Translations under genes and position numbers: made by a program
The notes under the pieces: generated by a model
What the model saw: only the letters and a program-made list of their open reading frames with translations
Database searches by the model: none
What the model was told of the DNA's origin: nothing
Assembly (NCBI GenBank): GCA_900491605.1
Contig: UESW01004569.1
Location: 1-64,000, forward strand
Direction of reading: 5' to 3'
Origin: Calamus simplicifolius
Lineage: Eukaryota; Streptophyta; Magnoliopsida; Arecales; Arecaceae
Length of the DNA stretch: 64,000 nucleotides
In this document: positions 46,403-56,143 of the stretch, piece after piece
How positions within the stretch are numbered: the stretch's first letter is position 1
Layout: the number at the start of each line of letters is the position of its first letter

Positions 46403-46542
46403 TAAAAAAGAGTTGCTATTTTTAAATTTTACTGTAGTGAGACTTGGAGCGTTACACAATGGGAATAGAGAAATAAAGATTCATGTCTTTCCATGATGTA
46501 AATTTGGGAGCCATCTATAATTTCTGGCATGCAAAAACGTTA

Positions 46543-46556
46543 TCCATGCATTCCAT
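46543..46556 (-). pseudogene. PI-1 #3 exon 1 remnant (copy C)
   Basis: The minus strand reads ATGGAATGCATGGATAACG where intact genes have ATGGAATGCACAG then GTAAGG. The start codon and MEC are kept, but the donor GT is GA. The surrounding GGCATGC and the TTTATAAAG... leader region match the upstream part of genes #1 and #2. It is the 5' partner of the exon 2 remnant at 37286-37412. Confidence 0.7.
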
Positions 46557-48894
46557 GGTGTTTATATCTAGATCTAATGCAGTGATCTTCTCTAAGCTTG
46601 AAGAGGTTTATAAAGTTAGCATTTGTAGGCCTTCTAGCTGCTGTTTTTTGTACTAGAGATGATGAATTTTAAAAGCACATATCCTATATGGAAAGCATTC
46701 TTATCAAGATTTGGGGGCGCATGAAGTTAATGGCTACTTGAAAGTAACAGGAAAAGGAGTAGTAATGCATGTTCCATGAAAGTTGAAACAATGATCAAGT
46801 GTTAGTCAACATATTAAGTTTTCTTTGTTTAAAAGAATGTGACTTGTACGGAAGCATCCTTAGGCTTTGAGAGTCCCTACAAGCTAATTATTACTTGAAA
46901 TTTTTGCTTGAAATTTCAATAAGAAGCAAGAGAAATATAAGAGGTAATGCATCTTTGGTGTTACCATGTACGATCAAGTGTTAATCAATACAGTAGGTTG
47001 TCTTTGTTTGAATTTTGAACGATAAGGATGGAGAATAAAAATGGGGAATGTGAGAACTAATCTATCTCCCATCAAAGTCAAAAGGGTAGGCTCACTGAGG
47101 TAGAAGAGATCTAAATCTGATTGCCTCTCTTATCATTTATCATTAGATATGTATGCATCTCAAAACCAAAAAATTATCGGTTAACTATCATTTCTTACTT
47201 TTTAAAATATTTTCTAATTAAATAAACAAAAATATATAAAAATAAATAGAAAAAATAAATAAATATAATGAAAATAAATGCTACCTATTTTGATGATGAC
47301 AATAAATACTTGTCCTACTAAATAAGCACCAACATGTTTAGAATAAATAGCTGGTTTGAAATAAAAAAAGTTAGTTTGAATGGTAAATAGAAATGCCATG
47401 GAGTAAATATAAACTATTTTATATGTAGTGCATCATGAAAAAACGAGACATATTTATGGAGATAGAATAGATACAATGTGTAACTAATGCTTGTGCGCAC
47501 CATGTGTTCAGCCTTTACATGCCTTATGCCTTGGGTCCTACAACTTTTTTATTTACCATTCAGATTAAGTATTTATTGGTTGAGACTAGTTATTTATTTT
47601 GAACATATTATTGCTTATCCTATAGGATAAGTGTTTGTCATCGCTTTTGAAATAGTTAGGGTTTACTTTCATTCTATTTTATTTTTATATATTTCTATTT
47701 ATTCCATTGATTATTTTAAAAAAAATAAGAAATGATGGTTAATAGAAGGCTTATTGGCTTTAAGATTTGTACAAATTCAATGGTGGAAGAGATGACTAGA
47801 TTTGGACTTGCTTACATATGAATGTAGTCAAGTCCAATTCTTTCTTTCTCTCTCTCTCTCTATAAAGGTATGTATGTATGTGCATATGTGCTTAGATGTG
47901 TCTCTCTGTATCTGTGTATTTGTGCCAATAAGCAACATCCTAATAACAAAACCTAAGAAATGCAATCTCTCTTAATAGAAAATGAGAAATATGGACGTCA
48001 ATGATTTCTATCAAAATGTAGAGAGGTTCCTTTATATAATCAGTCCAATTCCTAGGACAATTAGTGTCCTAATTGATATCCAAGCATGCTATTAAATTAT
48101 GTTTTTCACTTGGATTCCCATTTTTTTCTAGTCTTGTCATTCTTTTAAGATTAGGCTAGAGATAATGGTGATGAAAACAGAATAACATTCACCTTTGCAC
48201 CGCGCCACATTGTGGGTCATAGGGTTGTCTAGGTTAAGCCGCTGTCCACTCAGCCTTTCTGCAAAAAAGAAAGAAAGAGAGATTCATTAAATAAGTTAAA
48301 ATGTTTACTCATGTATTGGATAATCTTTATATGATTAATTTTCTGATTTTTTTCTATTAATCTAATTATAAAATTAACTAGACTAACTTGCATTCATATG
48401 ATTGGATATTGAATTTAAATATCCTTGGATCAATTTTGCAATCATGTTGGGCTAATGGCCGTGAAGGTTCTTACAATCTTGCTATTTTTATCTCTTAAAG
48501 TAAAAGAAAATGAAGAATTATATTGCCTTTTAGAAGGAATATTTTGCACACCATCCACGCTAATTTAAGAACATGAAAAGGAAGCTCCCAAGTTAAATAT
48601 CCTTTCATTTAAAACCTGCACCTCTTTCAAATTAGATGATGGGCCCTTTATTAGATTCCGAAAAGATCTTGACTTGGTGATATACCTCTAGATTCTCTTT
48701 TTCTAGACATTTATAGCCCTTATGCAAAAGTTAATGCCCCTATTTCTTCTCTATGGATCAAAAGAATGTAGCATTGCATCAAGCTTTGTGGTCCGCTATC
48801 TAGTATTTAGAACTCCAAATTGACAAACCTAAAGGATATCTTGAGATCTATTTGGCCTTCTATTGATTAAGACTTGCCTATATGGAGACTTTTA
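46557..48894. repeat. Upstream region of PI-1 #3, copy C (repeats at 58744-63120)
   Basis: Near-identical to copy D except for insertions there. No gene is seen. It contains CT-rich and TATG microsatellites near 47,850 and 47,870. It resembles, at a greater distance, the regions upstream of genes #1 and #2. The LINE in copy D has its empty site here at about 48,617-48,630 (GCACCTCTTTC). Confidence 0.8.
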
Positions 48895-49358
48895 GGTAGT
48901 GTTTGAAATAGGGGATAAGAGGGGATATCCCCTCTTATTCTCAAAAGCCATAACTATAAGGGATAGCCGGGAATAAAGTTAACCAAAGAGATAATCCATG
49001 GTTAACCATGGGATATCCCCTCAATTTATTCCCTAGAAAATGCAGGAATAGCTGGTTATCTCTCCAAATAAGAATTAAAAAAAAGTTATCCTATGGATTT
49101 ACCTTTTTGCATTTGATATGATCAATGAGATAGCCAAGGGATATCCCTAGGGATAGCCAGGGGACAAACTCTATCCCGTACACTTATTTGGAGGGATAAC
49201 CAGCTATTTCTGCATTTGTTAGGAAATAAATTGAGGGGATAACCCATGATTAATCATGATTAACCATGGATTAACCCTCTGGTTAACTTTATTCTCAGCT
49301 ATCCTTTATAGTTATGGCTTTTGGGAATAAGAGGGGATAACCTATTTTAAACACTACC
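48895..49358. mobile_element. Foldback MITE (464 bp), PIF/Harbinger-like
   Basis: Ends GGTAGTGTTTGAAATAGG and TATTTTAAACACTACC are inverted repeats, flanked by TTA on both sides (48892-48894 and 49359-49361). The two halves are inverted copies of each other over about 190-220 bp (AAAGCCATAACTATAA on one side, TTATAGTTATGGCTTT on the other), so the whole element folds into one long hairpin. Copy D lacks it (about 63,119-63,126). The TTA duplication and the G-rich ends suggest the PIF/Harbinger group. Confidence 0.88.
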
Positions 49359-49361
49359 TTA

Positions 49362-50752
49362 AGATGACGATGGCTTATAAAATTTTGTTCTCCTTTGAAT
49401 TTTGGGCTCGTCTCCTTGAGGATAGGACCATAGAGGATCATGATCATTGGAAACTCTCCTTTCTCCCTAACTCTATTCCTTTGTGCATTCTTCCCTCCTT
49501 GTAACTAAATTTTTAATAAATGAAGGCGAATCTACTTCCCTATGTTCGGTCCCCCAAAAAAAAAAAAATTCCCACCAGCAAATGTTAAAAATAGCACAAG
49601 ATATAAATTGACTAATTGAGAGATTGTGGGCTCAAGCAACACGGGATGATTGCAATTGGTTTGAAGTCATTTGTGCAAACTTGTGCATGGAACTATTGCT
49701 CAAATTTTGCCTTGCTCAAATAAGCTGTTGTTGAGTGAAATTTACTAAAGATGAAACCACTAGTAGAGATCCCTTGGGTAGAAAGGGAATATTTGCAACG
49801 GGTCAAATGGAAACAAATTTTTAAGGATGCCAAAGCAATACGTAAAGCAATAAAATGAGTAAAAATAATGTGACTTTTGACATTTTGGGAATAAATCTAA
49901 AGGGTGAGCAAAGGCACTGTGCCTTTCTTTCCTAGAGATGTTTTAGTCTCTTGCCAATGTTCAAAGGAACTGGAATAAGGTTCCTCAGTCCTTCAACATA
50001 AATATTGATGCTAGTTTAGTTGATGGTAAGTTTCACAGCAAAAAAATTGAAAGAATCTTAAAAGGGAAAAAACAATACTGCTAAGGTGGTAAGGACATGG
50101 GGTCTTTAACACAATGCTTCAAAACAGTAATATGTCATTAAGGAATGCAAAGGGATTGGGGGATTGCAAGTAACTGTGATTGTTAAAGAAGATAGTTGGA
50201 TATCCAATTTAATAGAAGCAAGATGAGAGATATTAAAGAAAATTAAGGTGGAGATATGTTAAGGGTTTGTAGAGGATGATGAAGCCATCTACATGTTGAT
50301 ATTGATGGTACAAGAAGCTCTCACCATTAGAAACCTAGCTTTTGATGAAAATATGGAGGACTAGATTCACAACAAATCCTTCCATTGATGCGCATATATT
50401 TATAATCATATAACATGATGTTGAGACCGATCTACTCTAATACCAATTGTTGAGATTGATCTGTTCTGATATCAATTATTGTGAAAATACTAGTTGATGC
50501 CGAGACCAATTGTTGCCAAAAATCTTCGGATCTGAATCAAAAATCAAAGCCCAAGAGAGAGAGAAAGGGCAACCACCTGGTCCCATGCTTGGAAAGAGAA
50601 AGTGGCATCATAAGATGTGACACCTAGAGAGAGAAAGAGGGGTGCATGCCTAGAGATAGAAAGGAATGCCCAAGAGAGAGAAAGTGACATCCCAAGGATC
50701 TCACACCTTCTAACTTCCTAGAGAGCGAAAAGGCGTATGGATGAGAGAAGAA
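49362..50752. other. Region between the foldback MITE and the gypsy element
   Basis: 49362 to about 49960 matches copy D (63,123-64,000 less its MITE). From 50,000 to 50,750 there is no gene; it contains a GA-rich degenerate repeat (50,530-50,740) related to 18,700-19,145. It ends where the truncated gypsy LTR begins. Confidence 0.6.
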
Positions 50753-51128
50753 AGCTGGGTTCTGTAACCCGTCTCCTTCCTGTTCTTCGTTTTTTTTTTA
50801 AACTTTCTCTCTCAATCCTTCTCTCTCCCATGCATGGACATGGGACTTACCAGAGGCAGGCGCGCTGGGGAAGAAACGTCCGCATGAGGAGATGATGAGA
50901 AGGGGGCGTCCACGTATGATGGGAAGGAGGGTTCCACATTATCTTTTATAGGCATTGCAGAGTCCGCAAATCAAGGGATACTTAGAATTCAAATTTCTAG
51001 AGTCTATCATCTGATCTCGTGATAACTCTTACGAGCAATTAAGATATACTTGGAATTCAAATATCTAGAGTCTATCATCTGATCTTGTGATAACTCTCAC
51101 GAGCAGTTGATAAATCTAGGGGATTACA
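50753..51128 (-). repeat. Gypsy 3' LTR, truncated
   Basis: Matches the last part of the right LTR (about 57998-58389), including GGTTCTGTAACCC, GAGGCAGGCGCGCTG and CTATCATCTGATCTC. The other 1.8 kb is missing and replaced by unrelated DNA. It abuts the polypurine tract at 51129, which confirms the terminus TGTAATCCCC on the minus strand. Confidence 0.85.
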
Positions 51129-51254
51129 TTCTCCACTCCTTATAAAAATTTTGGCCTCGAAATTGATAACTTTTATTAGAGAAAAATTAAAGTCCAATTT
51201 TTGTCCCAAGGACTAACAATTAGCTAAAGCTAACAGTTTTCAATCATTAACTAT

Positions 51255-52840
51255 TTAAGATAAAAATAGTCGTGGATACTTTTCTTTCATTTCTTCCTCC
51301 AGTTCCCAAGTAGCCTCCCTCTCAGAATGATTACTCCATTGCACCTTGACATAGGGAATGGTACGCCGTCTTAGAACATGATCTTTGCAGTCTACGATAC
51401 GCAAAGGATGCTCCTCATATAATAAATCTTTCCTCAACTGTATAGGCTCATATGCTATGACATGGCTGGGGTCAGAGATATACTTCCTCAGTATAGATAC
51501 ATGAAAAACATTGTGTACCCCAGATAGAATCGGAGGCAGTGCCAAGCTGTAAGCAACCTCTCCGATTCTACTCAAGATCTCAAAAGGTCCAATATAACGT
51601 GGACTCAGCTTTTCTTTAATCCCAAATCTCATCACATCTTTGGTTGGTGATACCTTAAGAAGACATGATCCCCAACCTGGAATTCCAATTCCCTTCTTCT
51701 GACATCAGCATAGCTCTTTTGCATGCTCTGAGCTGTACGAAGACGCTCCCTGATCAAATGCACCTTATCTACTGTTTGCTGAATCAGCTTAGGGCCTAGC
51801 AATTTCCTTTCCCCCACGTCATCCCAACATATAGGAGATCTGCACCTCCTACCATACAGAGTTTCAAATGGAGCCATCTGGATGCTGGCTTGGTAACTAT
51901 TATTATATGCAAACTCCACCAAAGGTAAGTGGTTATCCCAAGCTTCACCCAAGTCCATCACACAGGCTCGCAACATGTCCTCCAAAATCTGTATGGTCCT
52001 CTCTGATTATCCATCTGACTGGGGATGATAGGCAGTACTGAAGTTTAGTTTGGTTCCCATGGCCTTATGAAGGCTCTTCCAAAACTGGGACACAAACCTG
52101 GTATCTCTATCTGATACAATAGATACCGGAACACCATGGAGTCTCACGATTTGTTCAATATACAAATTAGCCAATCTTTCACTAGAGACCCCAACTCTGA
52201 AAGATAGGAAATGAGCTGATTTTGTTAGTCTATCCACAATGACCCAAACTGCATCGTTGCTCTTAGGATTTTTGGGCAGACCAGTCACAAAGTCCATTGT
52301 AATCTTTTCCCATTTCCACTGTGGAATCATCAGAGACTGAAGAGGTCCTGCAGGCCTTTGATGCTCGGCTTTCATTTGCTGACACACCAAGCACTTGGCC
52401 ACATACTGAGCAATCTCCCTCTTTATGCCTTTCCACCAAAAAATTTTCTTTAAGTCTCTATACATCTTCGTGCCACCTGGATGCACAGTATAGTGAGAGT
52501 AGTGAGCCTCTTTCAAAATTTCAGCCTTTAGTTCTTTACTGTTTGGCACACAAAGTCTCCCTTCAAATTTCAGGGATCCATCTTCCATTATATAAAATTC
52601 ATTCTGAACTCCTGACTGTACCACTTCTTTAATCCTTTGTAGATCTGGATCTTCCATCTGGGAGGACTTGATTCTGTCAACTAAGGTCAGCTGGAGTACA
52701 AGTGCTGCAACAAGTCCATCCGACTGCTGTGCTCTCAGACCAACCTCCCACTTCTCCAGGTCTCTCAATACGTGAGGCTGGGAGGTAATCATAGCAGCTA
52801 ACTCAGAAGAGGATTTTCTGCTCAAGGCATCAGCTACTAC
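51255..52840 (-). pseudogene. Gypsy integrase and C-terminal chromodomain-like region
   Basis: The zinc region has HYTVHPGGTKMYRDL and CLVCQQMKAEHQRP. The catalytic core has ITMDFVTGLPK, VIVDRLTKSAHFL, IVSDRDTRFVSQFW and TAYHPQSDG. One in-frame stop follows at 52007-52009, then FAYNNSYQASI and APFETLYGRRCRSP. A frameshift near 51,640 precedes the GPFEIL and NVFHVSILRKY motifs. The end (VKVQWSNHSEREATWELEEE) looks like the short chromodomain of plant chromoviruses. Confidence 0.93.
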
Positions 52841-54257
52841 ATTGGCCTTCCCAGGATGATACTATAGATTCAGGTCATAAACCTTCAATAGTTCCAACCA
52901 CCTCCTCTGCCATAAATTCAGCTCCTTCTGTGTGAAGATGTATTTTAAACTCTTATGATCTGTATACACATCACGACACTCCATATAGATAATGCCGCCA
53001 AATCTTCAGAGCAAAAACCACAGCAGCCAATTCCAGGTCATGAGTAGGATAATTCTGCTCATAAGGTTTCAGTTGTCTGGAGGCATAAGCTATCACTCTT
53101 TCATTCTGCATCAAAACACATCCCAATCCTTTTCGAGAGGCATCAGTGTATATAGTAAAACCTTCAGATCCCGTTGGAAGAACAAAAATGAGAGCTAACA
53201 CCAGGCGCTGCTTTAACTCCTGGAAACTTTTCTCACACTCCACTGTCCAGTAAAATTTCACTCGCTTTTGGGTTAAGCGAGTTAGGGGTAGAGCAATGCG
53301 AGAAAAATTATTCACAAATTTTTGGTAATACCCGGCTAATCCCAAGAAGCTTCTGACTTCTGCCACATTGGAAGGTCGGCTCCAGTTAGTGATAGCTTCA
53401 ATGTTTTTCGGGTCCACAGATACACCATCTTTAGAGATTATATGACCCAAGAAAGATACTTGATCCAACCAAAATTCACACTTCTGCAGCTTGGCATAAA
53501 GCTTCTTCTCTCGAAGAATCTGTAGCACGATCCTCAGGTGGTCCTCATGCTCCTTATGGCTCTTGGAATATATCAGAATATCATCAATGAAAACCACCAC
53601 AAACTGATCCAGATATGGTTTAAAAATTTTGTTCATTAAGTCCATGAATGCTGCTGGGGCATTAGTTAACCCAAATGGCATCACCAAGAACTCATAGTGG
53701 CCATATCTGGTTCTAAATGCTGTCTTTGGTACATCCCCTTCTTTGACTTTGAGCTGATGGTACCCGGACCTAAGATCAATCTTTGAGAATATCCGAGCTC
53801 CTTGAAGTTGATCAAACAAGTCGTCAATCCTTGGCAGAGGATACTTATTTCGCACTGTTACTTTATTGATTCCCCGATAATCAATGCAGAGTCGGAGACT
53901 GCCATCATTCTTCTTAACAAATAGAACTGGAGCACCCCAAGGAGAAGCACCGGGTCTAATAAATCCTCGATCTAGGAGCTCTTGCAGTTGATTCTTCAGT
54001 TCTTTTAGCTTAGCCAGGGCCATACGGTAAGGGGCCTTTGATATAGGTCCAGTTCCAGGAACTAGATCAATAGAGAATTCGACTTCTCGATCAGGAGGTA
54101 AATTAGTCAAATCCTTAGGGAAGACATCTGGGAATTCTCGAGCTATGGGAATATCCTCCAACTTGGTCTCTTCTTGCTGAAGGTCCTTGACTACAGCAAG
54201 AAATCCTTGACCATCACTCATCAAATACTTTCCAGCCTGCATCGTTGATATGAACAT
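52841..54257 (-). pseudogene. Gypsy reverse transcriptase and RNase H
   Basis: RT has PPDREVEFSIDLVPG, GFIRPGASPWGAPVLFV, LCIDYRGINKVT, FSKIDLRSGYHQL, MPFGLTNAPAAFMDLMN and the catalytic VVFIDDILIYS. The RT-RNase H linker has SFLGLAGYYQKFV. RNase H has FTIYTDASRKGLGCVL and YEQNYPTHDLELAAVVFAL followed by RHYLYG. A one-base insertion near 52,971 breaks the frame within RNase H, and a TAG lies near 52,860 just before the HPGKANVVADALSRK motif. Confidence 0.94.
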
Positions 54258-54637
54258 TGAGGTTAGGTGTTTCTAACCATCAATAAAACTGAATTCAGGC
54301 TGGCTTGGAATTTTGAAGTTGACAGTCTTCCTGAAGCAGTCTACTAAAGCATTATTGGAGGCCAACCAATCCATTCCAAGGATAACATCGAAAAACTTTA
54401 GTGGAAGGACAATGAGATCGGCATTCAACCTCCTATTTTCCAAGATAATTGGGCAAGATTTGCATACTGTGCCAACTTTCATAACATCTCCATTTGAAAG
54501 CGCAATATGCAGCTCTTGCTCTAGAGGAATAGTTGTCAATGATGCATTCTTGTCAAGATAGATGTCAGATATGAAAGAATGCGTAGCACCCGGATCAATT
54601 AAAGTTTGAGCGTAAGCAGTACCTATTTTAATCATTC
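54258..54637 (-). pseudogene. Gypsy aspartic protease
   Basis: The protease active site reads LIDPGATHSFIS (DPG, a common variant of DSG in plant gypsy). It is followed by MDWLASNNALVDC, the usual end of the domain. One in-frame TAG (54273-54275) separates it from RT; otherwise the frame is shared. Its first codons follow the intron-like segment at 54638-54751. Confidence 0.9.
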
Positions 54638-54751
54638 CTGGACATAAGTGTAATTTGTTTTAACATTAAAGATTGCACCTACTATTAATTAACTGTCAAT
54701 GCATTGCACTAGATAATAATGTAATACTAGATATAACATTAAAGGGTATAC
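54638..54751 (-). other. Intron-like 114-bp segment between gag and protease
   Basis: An AT-rich stretch with GTATAC at its start and TGTCCAG at its end. Removing it would keep the reading frame and join the SNSVVIG and MIKIGTAYAQTLID parts with the spacing usual in related polyproteins. Inside it has stops in frame. It shares the 15-bp word TACTATTAATTAACT with the TRIM repeat at 37482-37624. It could be a recently gained intron, a small insertion with fortuitous splice sites, or noise. Confidence 0.5.
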
Positions 54752-55957
54752 CTATCACCACAGAATTAGATACGGCAGCGTCCTGCTGAGTGAGGTTGAA
54801 GACCCGTCCCTGGGTCCTCGGTGACTGCTGCTACTGTTGCTGGCTCGTTCCTTGACTTGAAGAAGGCTGATGATCCTTCTGAAAGGGACCTGTAGCAATC
54901 TTGTGATCAGTTTTCCCACAGACAAAGCAGGCACCAGTCACTCTGCGGCAAGGCTTTTCAGGGTGGGAGTTACCACAATGAATGCAACGAGTCTCCTTAT
55001 TCTGTGGTTCAGCTGGGTCTGCTGTGCACCCTTCTTCTTGGCCTGAGCAGAGGATTGGCCAGAAGTAGGCCCTTTTCTCTTCTTCCACAGCTCCCAATCC
55101 TTTTGAACAGCATTCATATCCCTCTCAATCACCAAGGCCTTATTCACTACAGCACTGTAAGTGAGGAGCTCAAATGCATTGACCGCTTGCCTCAGTCTGG
55201 GTCGCAGTCCCTCAGTGAATCTGGTGACCTTGGCTATTTCATTAGTCATAATATTTGGAGCAAAACGGGCCAACCTGGTGAATTCGGCTTCATACTGGGC
55301 CACAGAAAGATCCTTTTGCTCCAACTTGATAAACTCTGATTCCATCTGTCTCTGTACACTCCTGAGAAAGTATTTGTCGAAGAATATCTCTCTAAACTCT
55401 TCCCAAAAAATAATCTGTCCATTCCGACGCTGCTCCTCGACTAACCACCAATCATAGGCTTCTCCCTGGAGAAGATAGGTGGCAAATCTGATTCGCTCCA
55501 TATCCTGACTACCATGGGCCATAAAAGCCTTCTCCATGTCTCGTACCCACCGCTCAGCATCAACAGGGTTGGTGGATCCAGAGAAAGGGGCAGGGGCAAA
55601 TTTCTTGAAGTCTGCAAAGCTGCGGCCAACCCCTACCCAGGATTGAGATGGAGTAGGCTGGGTTTGTGGAGTAGTAGAGTCGGGCTGAGTCTGTGGAACA
55701 GGAGGGGCAGGTTGTGTCTGCGAAGCAGTGTGAGTAGGTTGAGCGGACAAAGCCTGCAGAATCTGGTGCTGCAAGTCCCGCATCGACTGCACCATACCCG
55801 AGAGAACCTGAAGCATCTCGATCTGGGGTTGCTGCTGATCAGTCCCGACTGAATTGGCAGGGGCAGTAGCTCCGGTGGCTTCCAGACCTCCTGGTTGGCC
55901 AGCATTACCAACCTGGGAACTCTCATCAATTTGTCGACTTCTAGTGCGAGGTGCCAT
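54752..55957 (-). pseudogene. Gypsy gag with zinc knuckle
   Basis: Starts MAPRTRSRQIDE at 55957, then a Gln/Pro/Thr-rich linker. The capsid core has FKKFAPAPFSGSTNPVDAERW, LLQGEAYDWW, FFDKYFLRSVQRQME, KQ-like LEQKDLSVAQYEAEF and FTEGLRPRLRQAV. A frameshift near 55,020 leads into the zinc knuckle CIHCGNSHPEKPC/CFVCGKTDHKI. An in-frame TAG at 54831-54833 lies in a Gln run before the linker to protease. Confidence 0.93.
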
Positions 55958-56122
55958 TCTTATCTCTTGATAAATTAGTTATAATTAATATCACTGTAAA
56001 CATTAATTGTTAGGCTTTCAAAGCATAATTTCTGAGATTCCTTTAAATTTATAATTTGTCTCTATGTCACTCAAGTGTTTTGTCTAAAGTGTCATTATGT
56101 ATATGTTCCTAATGTCATAACC

Positions 56123-56136
56123 TGGCTCTGATACCA
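56123..56136 (-). promoter_or_regulatory. Primer-binding site of the gypsy element
   Basis: The minus-strand sequence TGGTATCAGAGCCA pairs with the 3' end of initiator tRNA-Met. It is separated from the LTR end (56144) by 7 nt, longer than usual. Confidence 0.85.
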
Positions 56137-56143
56137 CTAAAGC

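Larger units (their letters stand above)
37931..46439. mobile_element. CACTA (EnSpm) transposon carrying host gene fragments (Pack-CACTA type)
   Basis: Termini CACTACAGTAAA and TTTACTGTAGTG are perfect inverted repeats for 12 bp, extending with one indel. The 3-bp target duplication AGA flanks it (37928-37930 and 46440-46442). Copy D has the same site with AGA once (58627-58629). The left end carries eight palindromic subterminal repeats and the right end one. No transposase domain is readable, so it is non-autonomous. Inside, all on the minus strand, are pieces of four unrelated nuclear genes: NPF transporter, NUS1/LEW1-like, ascorbate peroxidase, catalase. Most keep exon-intron structure and splice dinucleotides, so capture was from genomic DNA, not mRNA. 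Confidence 0.95.
37482..46456. mobile_element. TRIM retrotransposon (about 470 bp), split by the CACTA element
   Basis: Two short direct terminal repeats: 37482-37624 (starts TGTAATACTCC, ends GGCATTACA) and 37810-37930 continuing at 46443-46456 (starts TGTAAAACCC, ends GCGTTACA). The roughly 185-bp interior has no coding capacity. A degenerate initiator-tRNA-Met primer site (GTATTAAAGCC) follows the first repeat, and purine-rich AATGAAAGAGAT precedes the second. These are the marks of a terminal-repeat retrotransposon in miniature. It lies in the intron of PI-1 #3. A copy of its interior and second repeat is in copy D (58390-58643). The target duplication is unclear. Confidence 0.75.

Noticed and set aside
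37931..46439. A functional catalase or peroxidase locus
   Set aside because: First and last exons are missing, one frameshift is present, and everything lies between CACTA termini with a target duplication.
56123..56136. Possible tRNA sequence (also 11854-11867)
   Set aside because: Only the 3' complement of initiator tRNA-Met is present; these are retroelement primer sites.
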